Assembly: GCA_928212115.1 (NCBI GenBank)
Contig: CAKMRJ010000001.1
Coordinates: 368,240,769-368,304,768 of the forward strand
DNA from: Lactuca virosa
Lineage: Eukaryota; Streptophyta; Magnoliopsida; Asterales; Asteraceae
Length of the DNA: 64,000 nt
Direction: 5' to 3'
Part shown: one piece after another, positions 22,430-38,636 of the stretch
Position numbering within the stretch: the first letter of the stretch is position 1
Layout: every line of letters starts with the position of its first letter
Notes under the pieces: model-generated
Databases searched by the model: none
Seen by the model: the letters and a program-made list of their open reading frames with translations, nothing else
What the model was told of the DNA's origin: nothing
Position numbers and translations under genes: made by a program

Positions 22430-24518
22430 CCAACTCCCAGATAAAATGCATGATGACATTTTCGAAGCTATGACAGTCGTCGAATAAGCCAACGAAAGGG
22501 ACTTTGAAATAAGTCGGACACTTAATCAACGTGCAGACGATCTAGAGAAATAAGTAAATGAGAAAGAAAAATGGGTTGCTGAAACTATGAAAAAGTCAAA
22601 GAAACTAAGAAGTGGATTCGAGATGTAAATGCAAAGATTTATAAGCTTCCGGCAGAAAGGGACCGTCTAATAGATGTTGTTAGAATTAGAGGAAATTTTA
22701 TCGACCGTGAACAAAATATGTATCCCTTACAATTTTCTAATTTGTGGAAACCGATATAAGTATGTAATAACTTTTGCAACGATCTTTTAACTAATGTTAA
22801 TGAAAAACATTGCCATTTTAGAAAACTCTACCACTTCTTTTACATAATTAAGTTTTAAATGACATTACAATATTTAAAATTAGAGTATATTTCCAGGATA
22901 ACCGGGAGCTTGCATCCGGTGCAAGCTAGTAGTGTCTACATGCTTTTCAAACAATTCAATGTAGGTCTCAATTAGGCTGAACCCATGATCATTCATTTGC
23001 ACCCGTTCTTTAGTTGTTGCACTTTTCATTTGTGCTTCTTCAATGATGTCTAATGTGTTCACAAACTGTCACTTTGCATATTATACAATGCTAGTTTTCT
23101 ATGCTCCTCGACCGTAGAAGGTTGTAATGAGATTTCCACTGTTACCATTTGTTGTTTCGCACATTAATGATCACAAATCATTTATAACATAGTCGTATCA
23201 ACAAGACGTTGTTGCCCGTCTTCAAGACGTAATATTTCATATTCTACTGGAAACGCATCCTCATCAATCGAGTCACAGCTTTAACACCATTTCTGATTTC
23301 TTTCTTAATTTTATAGGTTCCTTTGGTGGTTTACTGTTTATTTTTTTCTAACTCAGCATCTTGTTTTTTTATCTGCAAAAAAAAAAAAAAAATCTAACAT
23401 CATTTTAATATATTACCATAAATATAAAATAAAATTTTTGTTACAATTTTTTTAATTGGGTTTTATCTTTATCGGACGCAATTCTGAAAGCTCATGTAAA
23501 TGGAATACAATTTCTTCATCTGTAAAAACCACTTTTTTTAAACAACATCCACGCAAGTTGCTCTTCGGGCTAATATGGGGTATTGGTTTAACGCAAATAA
23601 ATATTTAACAATATCAAAAACAAAAAAAAAAACAAATATTGAATTTCGCAGTGTCATTCCGGAACATCATTCTTGAATTGATCTTCGTATTCCAGACTAC
23701 GTTCTTGGTATTCCGGAGTGATACTATCATTCCGGAATCCCTTGTAATGACTAATATAGACTTATTTTCTGACTAAAAAATGATGCTAAACACATTTTAA
23801 GATACTTATATGGTTGTTATAGGTCTAAAACTATTTTTTTTTACAAAAAATAGATATTCCGGACATGTTCTTTGTATTCTGGACATGATCTATGCATTCT
23901 GGAATACATATAACTGTTTGTAAACTTAAATACAAGTAACTTAAAGAGTAGAAAACACCTGGTTTGATGAATCCATGGTAAAAACCCCATCCGAAATGTT
24001 GGTAGCACGAGCTTGTGAATTTCATAATCTAGAATGCTTATTTCAGATTTTTGGGAGTGGGACCCATATATAACATTGAGCTACAGTAGTGAGTTTGACC
24101 CGTTTTGGTCTTGTTCGGAATGACCATTCTGGACATAATGGTTACTTTTCAAAAAAATAAAAAAAATAAATAAATAAGTTTGATTATTTTTGCTAACTAT
24201 AAACTAAAATGTGGTGAGATTATTCAATTTTCCAAAATAATAAGTCAAACCCATTATCCCCTAATCCAATACTATTCCTGCCATCATACGTAGGTTTGTA
24301 GTAGTCCAACAGCTACGTGATTCCATCACTGTTCACACATCCACTTAACAAGATGAAAACTTGACTCAAATATATAGTAAATACCGAGTGATAGAGAAAA
24401 CATGATTGTTAAAAATAACCCAAGAAATAGCTAATATCATTTGCATGGCCGGTCCTCAGGATTTAAATATCCTTAAATGTCGTGGACGAACCAGAAAAAA
24501 AGACCCTTATCGCTATTA

Positions 24519-24520
<2 letters not shown>
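22430..24520. other. Anonymous sequence; possible decayed repeat
   Basis: No convincing gene. At 22440-22740 the + strand can be read as a broken, charged, coiled-coil-like protein (FEAMTVVE, ANERDFE, NEKEKWVAETMKKSKK) with several stops; I do not recognise it. A poly-A run is at about 23377. A cluster of CATTCCGGAATC-type palindromes lies at 23650-24140. The part at 24440-24520 begins GGCCGGTCCTCAGGATTT and may be the left half of a repeat continued at 38640-38720. Confidence 0.35.

Positions 24521-24522
<2 letters not shown>

Positions 24523-24584
<62 letters not shown>
24523..24584. repeat. (TA)n microsatellite
   Basis: About 30 uninterrupted TA units. The isoleucine/tyrosine reading frame across it is an artefact. 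Confidence 0.95.
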
Positions 24585-24873
24585 TATCGAATAAAAGAAA
24601 TCTTACTATTTCTATAAATAGATTCAATATAATAATAATATTTTTTTAAGACGTTCAAATCATTAAGCTAATGGTACAAGGTGCCATCAATAAAATAATA
24701 ATATATTTTAAGTCGTACAAAACATCTATACTATCTTATATAAGAAATCTCACTATTTTTATAAATATATTCAATATAATAATAATATTTTTTTAAGACG
24801 TTCAAATCATTAAGCTAATGGTACAAGGTGTCATCAATAAAATAATAATATCTTTTAAGTCGTACAAAACATG
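24580..24873. repeat. 147-bp tandem duplication at the Helitron 5' end
   Basis: Two copies (ACGTTCAAATCATTAAGC at 24651 and 24798). The second copy begins TCTATACTATC, a typical Helitron 5' start; the first begins TATATACTATC. Confidence 0.85.
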
Positions 24874-26341
24874 AAGAATGAAGTACAATTAACCAATGCA
24901 TATTCTTATGTGGGTTTGACCCAGTTCTTTAGTCCTTATGATAGTTGTGAAGAAGCTAAGATCCCGGCAAAAATCTTTTGGTTCTTGGCCCCCTTCCCTT
25001 ATATCCGTTCTTCTTCTCCGTTGCAGAAATCATCCCATTTCTCTTTCTACTAAACGAGTTTTTTTCCTCTCAGTAAAAAAAACCCTAAGTCCACTCAGTT
25101 ACGTCCGGCGTACCACCACCGTGTTTCTCTTTCTTCACTGCTCATGGGTACAAGTACTCTATATCACAACAACACGTTTGAAATTTGAATTAGTATCCCC
25201 TCATTTTCAATAATCTAATCGTATCCTCCCATTTCCAGCAATTGATTCGTTCATACATACGAGATACATGTTATATAAACGCATCTCCTCTCCCAGCCAA
25301 TTAAAACCCTAAAATTCTAAATTATCTCAATTGGTGACCAACTCCCACCTGCAGGAGATGTAGACGACGACCACCACGCATAAATACCGACCGCGGTCAC
25401 TCAGGCTAACTCTTTTATTTTGATCGATGTCAGGTTAGATTTTTCTCATACATGGAAAATCAAAGGGGCTAGCTAACTTGAAGAAAATGCAAAGGGAACA
25501 AAGAAACGATGATTCTATGTACAGATTAGGTGAAATACAAAATTATAACTTTTTTCTCAACCTGTTTACTGTTGGTACCGGTGATTGTAGTTTAGGGTTT
25601 GTAACATGGTCGATTTTAGATGGATCTGTTTCCTATGATTTTTTTTATTTTCTTCGATTTTTCTATTTGTTCTTTTTTTTGCCAATTTACTTGAATGATT
25701 TTTGGTTTTTGTTTGTCATTTTCGTTCTTAGCTGGTATTAACACACTTTCTATGAAAGATTCATGTCATATGTCTATTTTTTGGCAACGAAACTGTTGGC
25801 TTGATATGTTTATCACAACCTTGGTAGTTTAAGGGTTGACCTTTAGAGGATATAAGCTTTTCTATGGTACTGACATTTCCTCTTTGTTTCATCCATAAGA
25901 GAACCCTTTCCCTCACTAAAAAAAGAAAAGTAGTAAGATGAAGAAGATAATCTCACACTTAAAGATGAAGGAAAAGGTAAACTTGTGCTTCATTTCGTTA
26001 ATCATAACTCTGATAAGAAGAATCTGGTAGCTTACACCCATTTTCTGTCTCTCTCCCCCTATGTGTGTGTATCTGATGGTCTCTCTCTAAAAGCAATTGA
26101 GTGATAGTTTTATGTGATGGCTTGCTTGCATATTGATATGTTAAATAAGCTTATACTATTATTTGATACTTGAAACATTAATATAAATACTACTTGCAGA
26201 TAGAGGAAGATTGCTAGTTATGATTTCCTTTGTTTTTCTTGTTAGAGAGAGACTCTTAAAAATCACATTGTTTTCGAATCTGGGATAAAGATAAACAGAA
26301 GCATGAGTGAAAGGAGGCGTAGGAAAAAAATCAGAGGTGTG
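24874..26341 (+). other. Promoter- and 5'UTR-like segment inside the Helitron
   Basis: Not LTR-like. GTTATATAAACGC at about 25270 is a good TATA box, followed by a pyrimidine-rich leader with AAACCCTAA motifs and GATGTCAG|GTTAG, which could be a 5'UTR splice donor. No long coding frame follows. It ends at the TSD of LTR E. It could be captured gene sequence or chance. Confidence 0.3.
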
Positions 26342-29205
26342 TGTCACAACTAGGAATTCTGATGCTTTGTAAACACTTAACAAGGATGACATTGTAACTA
26401 AAACTTAAAAACATGTATGGTGCTTATTCAATGACCACAAAATACCATCAAATACTCTATACAAACATTCAAATAGTCAACAAAAGGTTGGAAACCCTAA
26501 AAATCCCGGTTCAAGTCCATTTTGGACTAGGATTTCCTTATTGGGCCAAATGGACCAATAAACTTCCAATTTGACTATTTTGGGCTGAGAACTCTTAAAT
26601 GGGCCCTAATTGGACCCACTTTCATAAAACTTAACCTTTTTGGGCTTTATAAGCCTAAAATGGGCTAGTTTATCTAAATGGGCCTTATTGGGCCATAACA
26701 AATCTAATTAGCCCTAGTGGGCCATAAAACTCATTCCTTGATGTATATTGGGCCGTGAATTACTCTAAAAGGCCCAATGGGCCGAAAACCATCAAATTGG
26801 ACCCATATTATGGACTCAAGCATTAAAGGCCCAAATTCTTTCTCTTCTCTCTCCCTCTCGACCCAAATAATATATAAAAAAAAGAAAAAAAGAAAAGAGA
26901 AAAGAAGTATTATGGGGGAATTAATTAGGAAGTGTCACCTCCATATTACCTTTCATATTCCCATGTATGGACCAACATACAACCATGCACCATCATTTCA
27001 CTTCTCTCTATCCCCTCTCTTCTTATCTTCGGCCGAGAGGACACACACACACACATAATTCATTCCAACTCTTTCAAACAAACTCTCTCAAGAATACCTT
27101 CATTCCTCCATCAAAATTTTGAGATCTAGGGCATTTCAAGAGGGTTCTTCCATAAGAAATCATCATTCTTGGTAAGTTGTACTTAGATCCATGGTTTAGC
27201 TTCTTGAATCTTTTATAAATCTCCTTCTAACTCATGAAAGTTCATGATCATGCTTCTTAGAACCTAACTAAGCCAAAGTCTTCTCAAGAAGCTTTCTAGG
27301 GCCGAAAACAACACCAAACTCTTCCATTCTTTCTTCAAAACCGAAAACAACAAGCAAAGGTGAGTTCATACTCCTTTATTTTCGGTTTTCACAAGTTTTA
27401 TGGGGGAGAATACAAGTAAAATGTGTAGACCTATGTGTATGTGTATGTTATGTGTGATTTCATGTGTTTATGTGGTAAATATGTGCCAAAAAGGAAAGAA
27501 ATCTCGAGATCTATATAGCTCAAGGAGGAAAATATACGTGATCTAAGATGTATTACATTAAACAAGTCAAGAAAAATTATCATCTAAGGTTAAAATAAAC
27601 ATGTTACAACATAAAACTCATTTTTTGGGCATATTTTTGTCAAATAAACAAAAGTTGGGGAAAAGTTGTCATTCATGGTTTTATAAGGACCCAAAAGGTC
27701 AAAACAGTTAAAATAGAAGTTTTATGAATATTATGCTCTTCAAAGGACTAGAAATGTAAAATGTAGTCTATTGGGCCAAATTTTGGGCTTTCGGCCCATA
27801 GGCCCAAATTTGCGAAAAAATGGGTTTTTAAGGGACTGAAATGGTAAATTTCTCATAACAGTGGCTAAAAAGGTAAATAAATCTATTTCAGGGGTTAAAA
27901 TGACCCTTTTTGCCAAAAAGGATAAAAAATGAAAAGTTTTTGGATTTTGGGTCAAATTTGTAAAAGTTGCGAAAAGTTGGACTATAAATGAAAATCTTTT
28001 TACTAAAGGGGCTGAAACTGCCAAAAAGTAAACTTTGGGCTATTTAAATAAGTCTATGGGCCAAAATGTCAAGAAAAATAGTTTAAGGACCTAAAATGTC
28101 ATTTTTTTATAAAAAGGGACTAAAATTGTCATTTTTATTAAAGAATGGCTGAATAGGTCAAACCAATATTTTGAGTCAATTATTTTATTATTAAGATATT
28201 TGGGTCAAAAATACCAAATTATAACTTATGAATTTAGAATGAAAAATATATATATATTTTCATAAATTTAAATATCGTTATAAACAATCGACAAACTTCG
28301 TGCCTTTGCGATTTAACAATTGAACAATTAGACCTTCCGACAATTATACCATACCTAAAACAAGTAAATATTTAAATTGTTGGGCTTGAAAGATTCTAAT
28401 CATGTTTATTGGGCCTTCGTGACCCATTAACATGACTTTTGGGCCTAACAATAATAATACATGTCTATTGGGCCTCCTGCGACCCAATTACATGCTTAAG
28501 GGACCCTCAATGGCTTTTACGTGCTATTGGGCCTTAGTGGCCCATTAGCATTGCTAGTAAGGTCCAAATAAATCATATGCGAAATGGGCCAATGCGTCCT
28601 TCGTATACTCAACAGCCTTAAATAACATACGTAATTAGTAGGACCTCGTAATCTTCTTCTCCTCGTCTGTTAGGCTTGCCTTCAATTCAAGTAAACAAAA
28701 TCAGGTCGTTAATCAAGGGAAATCAAATTCGTTTGGATTAAGTGAGTAATAACGGGCGACACCTCTAAGTGTCGGTCGTAGTCTGTAGTTATAATCAAAG
28801 TCTCCTGGAGGGAGAGCGAGAGTTTGTGTATAGATCTATACGGGGGTGACTCCCCTACACCTCAGCTGTTCGCTACAGTTAGACTCGGCCAGTCTAGGGT
28901 GACAAAATCTTAAGATCAATTCCGGCGTTCACTAGAATGCCAAGACAGACGAACTAGTCATTATCATGCATGGTTATAACAACTCACATAATAAATCCAA
29001 TACTGTCTAAGTAATCAAGGGAATTCATAATCATTTGTTGTGACGGTATAATAATTCGAAACAATCATATTATATTATCGGAGAACATCGAGTTTTTCGA
29101 GGAAATAAACACCATTCACTTGTATTTTCAATAACTATAATGCAAAACTTCTCGTTTATACACGCTTTGAAATCATTCATGCATAAACCTATGGATCTTC
29201 ACACT

Positions 29206-30598
29206 TGTAACATCCGGATTTCCAGGCATGACAATTTGAGTATTTCTTCTTGAGTTATGAGGAGTGACTCGACGAGTTGACGCCTCAACTCGTCGAGTAG
29301 AATCGTGACTCGGTGTCCAGTTTAACGAGGGGACTCGACGAGTCGGGTATCTGACTCGCCGAGTCAGCGCTGTTAAGGAAAACCCTAATTGTCCGGGTTT
29401 GGGACCTATTGAAAGGTCCTTATGGCCTGTAGTGGCGGCCACCTACACCCTTGAGAGACTCCTTTCAAACCAGAGAGCTTAGAGAGTGAAGAAGAGCCAT
29501 CTTGAGCCTTTTTGGTGTGTCATTGCAAAGGAGAAGGAGGGTTCTAGCATGAGGGACCAGAGGAGGTTGACATTCTGAGACTTTGAAGCAAAGAGCTTCA
29601 CTTTGAGGTAATAAATCGGACCATTCCTTCTGTATGGTGTTGATTGCATGAATCTAGGGTTTCTTGACCCGTTTTCTTTTAAGGAATATGAAGTGTACGA
29701 GGTCCCAATGTGGAATAAGCTTTAGATCTGGACCTTAAGAGGTCCAGAGAGTCCCAATCTTCCAGCTTTATGCAGTCCCTTTGGGTTTATGGATCTAGGT
29801 TGCCATTTTAGGAGTTATTTCTTCATATAAGGGCATAAGAGTGTTGCATGAGCTTAAAGATTGAACCTTTACGTGATTATTGGGTGTAAGAAGGTCAGAT
29901 CTATAAGTTAGAGAAACAGATCTGACCTCAGAAGGTCTTTTGAGTGTTGCCATGGAGGGAACTCGCCGAGTCCATATGGGGACTCGACGAGTCGAGTCGG
30001 GTTGCCCCGCGATTCGTGACCAGTGGTAACCCGTCGAGTGAAAGGTTAACTCGACGAGTCGAGTGAGGTTTTTGAGGATTCAGAGGACACGCATGGACTC
30101 GCCGAGTCACTCGAGTGCACTCGACGAGTCTGGTCAAAGACTGACCGTTGATTAGAGTTGACTTCAGTTGACCATGGGGTTTTGGTCAAGCTGATTCGAG
30201 AGAGGTCAGGGAGGGGTAGAATGGTCTTCTACCCATTCTTTAAAGACGAGGACAATAGAAAAGTATTGATTAGAGATGTTATCATGTTGGTAGGCGGAAG
30301 CTAGATCGAGGACGTCGAGCACGAGAGCTTACTAGACATCCTTCGAGGTGAGTCTTCTCACTATACTTTACCTTGAGTGGTAATTAGAGTTATGTGACAA
30401 AGTATCTTGTATGCTATGTATGTGATGTGTTGCACTGCATTATTTATATGTGATTTATGATGTGTGTATTCCAGAGTTACAGAGTTAGGACCGGAAGGTC
30501 CACAGAGTTAGGACCAGAGGGTCCACAGAGTTAGGGCCAGTGGGCCCACAGAGTTATAGCCTCGAGTGGCTAATATGTGTTATATGTGGTATTTTGGG
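29206..30598 (+). repeat. Element D 5' LTR, truncated
   Basis: Colinear with 33892-35278 and almost identical. ACTCG-N-CGAGT clusters at 29268-29375 and 29957-30130. Donor GAG|GTGAGT at 30348. Tandem GTCCACAGAGTTAGG block at 30474-30560. It breaks off at TATTTTGGG, exactly where the conserved acceptor box begins in the 3' copy. Confidence 0.9.
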
Positions 30599-33500
30599 CC
30601 TGAAGCCCATGATAAACGAGTTTTAGTGGAGCATCCGTGGAGAGGGAAATCGAGTTAGCTCCAAGGGATTGTTGGTGATATACCAGTTGGAGTCGCAAGA
30701 CTCAGGGATGAGTAGGGATGGTGCGTTATGGAAGAATACGGTCTGGGCCGGGTGACCGACCGATGGTGGAAAATGTCACTTTTTGTGACCTGAGTAGTGC
30801 TAACCCCATTTCCGTGGGAAACATGAGAGGTATTGAGATTTTCGGTTTCCAAGGTTGGGGGGGTGAGCCCTGTGGGGTAGCTTTGATTGCGATCTTTCAT
30901 CAGAGTATTTGGGCAGTATGTCTGACGAGAGGTAATGTTAGAGAATGAGCAGGTTGTCAGCGGGGACTGAGATGGTTAAGGACAAGTATACACCCTATTT
31001 GAGCATAGTAGGGCATGTATTAGCTGCAGCGGAAGACGATCAAGAAGAGGATATTGGAGCGGTGGCTCTTATTGTCTATGATGAGTATCGAGTGTGGTAA
31101 TGAGGACTCCACTCTTATTACAACCCACATGATGGAACGTTGGTTGAAGAGTCAAGGATGAGGAATATGTTAGTTCGTTATTTTCAGACTGAGAGTCAGG
31201 GTTGCGACTGGACAGTTGAGATGTCCGGTAGTGGGATGGTACGAGATTCTGAATGACTAGAGGTAGTCATGATGAGAAGTTTCTGAGGATTTCATCGGAG
31301 ATTCGGGGTATTTGGAATTGCTTGACCTCCATCGGGGGGATTATCGAGCATTGCGTATCACCTTCCAAGAGTAGGTGCGATGTTATTGGTAAAAACAGTA
31401 TGTGGGCTAGATTGTTGGCGAACCAATTGGTGATGGTTCGAACCCTGAGTGGGGGAGAACCGGGTACTTTTGAGGAGATCAGAGATTTGTTCAAGAGCGG
31501 TTAGAGAACTGGATAGAGAGGCCTGCGGTGCGGATTCCTGAGACCAGAGTTATTGGTGGTCAAGGAGAGGTGCAGAGTGAGATAGTGCATGTGGTACGTG
31601 TTTGAGAAAGGATGAGTGTCTCCACGACAAGTGGCCGTTGGTCGGAGACCTTGTGGTGGTTAGGAATCCTTCAAGGTTAAAATGGTGAATTCGAGGTGGT
31701 TGGCTTGTGAGGTTAGTTCGGCGGTTGAGAATTTCTGGTTCAGAGTATGGGCTATTATATGCAGTATGGGAAGGGAAGAAGTTGATTGGGAAACCAAATT
31801 CAGGGTCGTTATGAGTATTCTTGCATGAGTTTTGAGCATTAGAGGAGGAAGTTTCGGATTGTCGTCTTCATGTTCTGAGTCGTTGGCAATTTCTCCGTGT
31901 TTTAATTTGGGAGATGGAGTATTCCGGGGTTACAAGTGGCACGATAGAAAGACCGGTTGCGAGATTCCGAGGAAGCAATGCGGTATCTGAGTATGATGCC
32001 ATGAGTATGAGATCGGCGGTAGAGTCAAGACACTGCGAGGCGTTGTGATGGTATTCCGGGGTATCCGAGTTTAATGTCTTAAATCTCAGATTATTTTGAG
32101 TTTTGAGTTTGAGATGACGAGTGGTGTAACAAGTGTCTATGGTTCCGGTGGGGGCCCTTCAGCTAATTGACATCAAATGGATTTATTTGAGAATCTGAAT
32201 TGCAGCGAGAAAAAGAGGTTTTGTCACGACGGTGGTCGTCCGAAGTAGTGATGCTTAGCCTGGAGGGGTGTGTGTGTACCTATCTATGCTGGGCCGCAGA
32301 GCATGAGTTAATGATCGCAGTGTGGTGTCAACCTGAGGATGAGATTGTGAAGTGGTAAGAGTAAGTGCGGTAAGACTGCGGGGAGCTGCAGTTTCAATGA
32401 GTCAGTGAGAGGTTGTGGTGATGCTACAGGGAACCGTAGTACTCACTATTCAGTGAGAGGTTGTGGTGATGCTACGGGGAGCCGTAGTATTCACTATTCA
32501 GTGAGAGGTTGTGGTGATGCTGTGGGGAGTCGTAGTACTCACTAGTCAGCGAGAGGGTGTTGTGATACTGCGGGGAGCCGTAGTACTCACTAGTCAGCGA
32601 GAGGGTGTTGTGATACTGCGGGGAGCCGTAGTACTCACTAGTCAGTAAGAGGGTGTCATGGTGCGGCAGGAAGCCGCGTTATCTGTCGATCAGAGAATGA
32701 CACAAGAGAGTTCTTAGGCTTGAGTAGCCTTATTGGATTGAGTATTCGGGAGCCTGGGGGCCAGATCAGGAAAGAGACGGAGGTCTCTATATTTGTCGGG
32801 GATCGTTATACTCTGATTTGAGTTGTGGTTGTCGCAACCCAATGGAATTAGAGAAGAGTTATACGCGCATGTTGCGGGTCATGAGTCGTGAGTTGAGTGC
32901 TTCATTGGTTCAAGCGGTTCCAACTCTGGGTCAGGCCAAACCCTCGAGTCTGAGTTTGGCTCTGGTGGTGCGTTGGGTAGGCGAAATGAGGTTCTGGATT
33001 CTGAGGTGGATTCCATGATGAGGGGAATTGTTTATCATCTGATGTCTTAGACCTGTGTGGGTCAGTACTCGGGTACGGGAGGTACCACGAGATGCATGGA
33101 ACTATGACCAACAGACGACAGAGGTCGGGGTTGAGTTGATTTTCAGTTGGGGGTGTAGCATTCACTTGGGGTAAAGCGAACTTCGTGACTTGTGTGTCAC
33201 AGTGGGCCAGTGTAGTTATAGGGAGGAGGAAACCATGGAGATGGTTGGGATAATGCAACGGATGACCCTGGAGGTTCAGCTGTTGGGTCGAGATCAGACC
33301 TGGTACTCAGTGTTAAAAAAAAGGGTATGAAGAATGGAGCTGAGGCTTATGAATTTTTAAAAATAAAATGTCTGAGGACTTCTGATCGAGCATGATTTTC
33401 TTGTGTCAGGGAACAGGATGTTGAAAGTTTATTGTTCGGATGGATTCTGATAGTAGTTCAGTGGATGAGCCCTGGTGGGATGTGAACCCTTTTGCTTATT

Positions 33501-33891
33501 GGGGCGTGATTCGGACTGTTTTGGTACCTTGGTATGAGAGATCGATAGCCGATTGTCGGATTTTGTCTTGTGAGAATCAGAGGAGCAGTGATTTGTCAGG
33601 GTTTGCCGTTCGAGGAGCGAATATCATGGAGATAGCGTGAGTGGGCGGTCTGGCGGCGGGCCAGGCCAATAGAGTTTCCCGATCCTGGGAAGGTCAGAAA
33701 GGGGTATTTTAGCGACAGAGGGGCCGGTTTTGTTCCAAATTTGGAGTTCCTGGTCGGATCCAGGTATTCATGGTGAAAGATATCGTTTTGGTGTGAGAAC
33801 CTATCAGTGGTGCTTTTCGAGTGTTTGGTTTCTATCTATGTGGATTGAGGAGCGATTTTGAGGGCGAAATCTATTTCAAGTGGGGGAGAAT
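30599..33891 (+). other. Element D internal region; no recognisable protein
   Basis: About 3.3 kb, G-rich on the + strand, with only short frames and no RT, integrase or Gag motif. Contains the 48-bp tandem array. Its style resembles the spacer between pol and 3' LTR in large plant gypsy elements. The last bases form the polypurine tract. Confidence 0.6.
32344..32690. repeat. 48-bp tandem array, about six to seven units
   Basis: The TACTCACTAGTCAGCGAG phase recurs at about 32392, 32440, 32488, 32536, 32584 and 32632, always 48 bp apart. The two central units (32536 and 32584) are almost identical; outer units diverge. The period is 16 codons, but no open frame spans it. Confidence 0.92.
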
Positions 33892-35521
33892 TGTAACATC
33901 CGGATTTCCAGGCATGAAAATTTGAGTATTTCTTCTTGAGTTATGAGGAGTGACTCGACGAGTTGACGCCTCAACTCGTCGAGTAGAATCGTGACTCGGT
34001 GTCCAGTTTAACGAGGGGACTCGACGAGTCGGGTATCTGACTCGCCGAGTCAGCGCTGTTAAGGAAAACCCTAATTGTCCGGGTTTGGGACCTATTTAAA
34101 GGTTCTTATGGCCTGTAATGGCGGCCACCTACACCCTTGAGAGACTCCTTTCAAACCAGAGAGCTTAGAGAGTGAAGAAGAGCCATCTTGAGCCTTTTTG
34201 GTGTGTCATTGCAAAGGAGAAGGAGGGTTCTAGCATGAGGGACCAGAGGAGGTTGACATTCTGAGACTTTGAAGCAAAGAGCTTCACTTTGAGGTAATAA
34301 ATCGGACCTTTCCTTCTATATGGTGTTGATTGCATGAATCTAGGGTTTCTTGACCCGTTTTCTTTTAAGGAATATGAAGTGTACGAGGTCCCAATGTGGA
34401 ATAAGCTTTAGATCTGGACCTTAAGAGGTCCAGAGAGTCCCAATCTTCCAGCTTTATGCAGTCCCTTTAGGGTTATGGATCTAGGTTGCCATTTTAGGAG
34501 CTATTTCTTCATATAAGGGCATAAGAGTGTTGCATGAGCTTAAAGATTGAACCTTTACGTGATTATTGGGTGTAAGAAGGTCAGATCTATAAGTTAGAGA
34601 AACAGATCTGACCTCAGAAGGTCTTTTGAGTGTTGCCATGGAGGGAACTCGCCGAGTCCATATGGGGACTCGACGAGTCGAGTCGGGTTGCCCCGCGATT
34701 CGTGACCAGTGGTAACCCGTCGAGTGAAAGGTTAACTCGACGAGTCGAGTGAGGCTTTTTGAGGATTCAGAGGACACGCATGGACTCGCCGAGTCACTCG
34801 ACGAGTCTGGTCAAAGTCTGACCGTTGATTAGAGTTGACTTCAGTTGACCATGGGGTTTTGGTCAAGCTGATTCGAGAGAGGTCAGGGAGGGGTAGAATG
34901 GTCTTCTACCCATTCTTTAGAGACGAGGACAATAGAAAAGTATTGATTAGAGATGTTATCATGTTGGTAGGCGGAAGCTAGATCGAGGACGTCGAGCACG
35001 AGAGCTTACTAGACATCCTTCGAGGTGAGTCTTCTCACTATACTTTACCTTGAGTGGTAATTAGAGTTATGTGACAGAGTATCTTGTATGCTATGTATGT
35101 GATGTGTTGCACTGCATTATTTCTATGTGATTTATGCTGTGTGTATTCCAGAGTTTACAGAGTTAGGACCGGAAGGTCCACAGAGTTAGGACCAGAGGGT
35201 CCACAGAGTGAGGGCCAGTGGGCCCACAGAGTTATAGCCTCGAGTGGCTAATATGTGTTATATGTGGTATTTTGGGGAACTCACTAAGCTTCGTGCTTAC
35301 CGTGTTATGTGTTATGTGTTTCAGGTTTTTCTCAGTATCTCGGGATGGCACCGGCTTGATTGTACACACCAGTGAAAGAATTATGTTTCGAGGATCCTGG
35401 ATTATTAAGTCATTTGGAAGGGATTGTGTTTTGTAAACTAAACAAATGATGTTTTATGAAATGTGTATTGAGAATCATATGTTTTCAAAAGAAAATTGTC
35501 TTGAAAAATTACATTGTTACA
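33892..35521 (+). repeat. Element D 3' LTR, complete (1,630 bp)
   Basis: Follows a polypurine tract and ends ATTGTTACA at the TSD. CTATTTAAAGG at about 34093 is the TATA-like site (mutated to CTATTGAAAGG in the 5' copy). Donor GAG|GTGAGT at 35025 and acceptor TGTTTCAG|GT ending at 35324 bracket the tandem block at 35155-35225. Confidence 0.92.
35025..35324 (+). other. Putative LTR leader intron in D
   Basis: 300 bp from GTGAGT to TTTCAG|GT, with GGGGAACTCACTAAGC and TTCGTGCTTAC in between as the branch-point-like box. Confidence 0.5.
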
Positions 35522-35916
35522 ACACTTTAGTATAAACAATTGTCTTTTCAGAAAATATCGGATTTTCTCGGTTTTATAAACTACACAAAACATTTTCATA
35601 TCAACCCTGCTTATGAACTCACCAACATTCCATATGTTGACGTTTTCAAAATAACTTGTATTCTCAGGTAACAAATAAGCTGAAGAACAATACCAAGTGT
35701 GTTAGGATGTTATGTTTTGAAAACTCTCAAACAATTTATGCTATAGATATGTAATATTTAGACAATGTACTTGATGTGAACATGGTCAGTTGTAATGTAT
35801 TAATGCATGGTGATGTTTATGTTATGTTTCATGTATATTCATTGTGATGATATTTAATTTAAGTCACGCGAGCCCTCGGATGTTTCCGCCGTCTGGTTTG
35901 GGGGTGTGACAGTGTG

Positions 35917-38570
<2,654 letters not shown>

Positions 38571-38598
38571 CCCGCCGCTTTGCGCGGGTAAACTACTA

Positions 38599-38599
<1 letters not shown>
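38571..38599 (+). other. Helitron 3' hairpin and CTAG terminus
   Basis: CCCGCCGC-TTT-GCGCGGG forms a 7-bp stem with one bulged C, then TAAACTA and CTAG, then T. Confidence 0.7.

Positions 38600-38636
<37 letters not shown>

Larger units (their letters stand above)
29206..35521 (+). mobile_element. Element D, gypsy retrotransposon with deleted body
   Basis: TGTAACATCCGG ... ATTGTTACA flanked by perfect TSD ACACT (29201-29205 and 35522-35526). The 5' LTR remnant is 29206-30598 and the full 3' LTR is 33892-35521 (1,630 bp), nearly identical over the shared part. The 3' end of the 5' LTR, the PBS and all recognisable gag-pol are missing. The interior ends with a polypurine tract TGGGGGAGAAT at 33881-33891. 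It is a non-autonomous or deleted Tekay-like element nested in LTR E. Confidence 0.92.
26342..35911 (+). mobile_element. Solo LTR E (about 3.25 kb), split by element D
   Basis: Begins TGTCACAACTAGG and ends GGTTTGGGGGTGTGACA, with perfect TSD GTGTG at 26337-26341 and 35912-35916. Same 3' end as K and LTR2. It contains many TTGGGCC motifs (26540-28570). A block at 28790-28900 is shared with K and LTR2. Donor AAG|GTGAGTTCATAC is at 27360 and acceptor TATTCTCAG|GT ends at 35667. Element D sits inside at 29206-35521 with its own TSD. Confidence 0.88.

Noticed and set aside
24523..24594. Open frames of alternating Ile/Tyr across (TA)n tracts (also near 37031, 53477 and 54697)
   Set aside because: Pure microsatellite translation; no composition or context of a gene.
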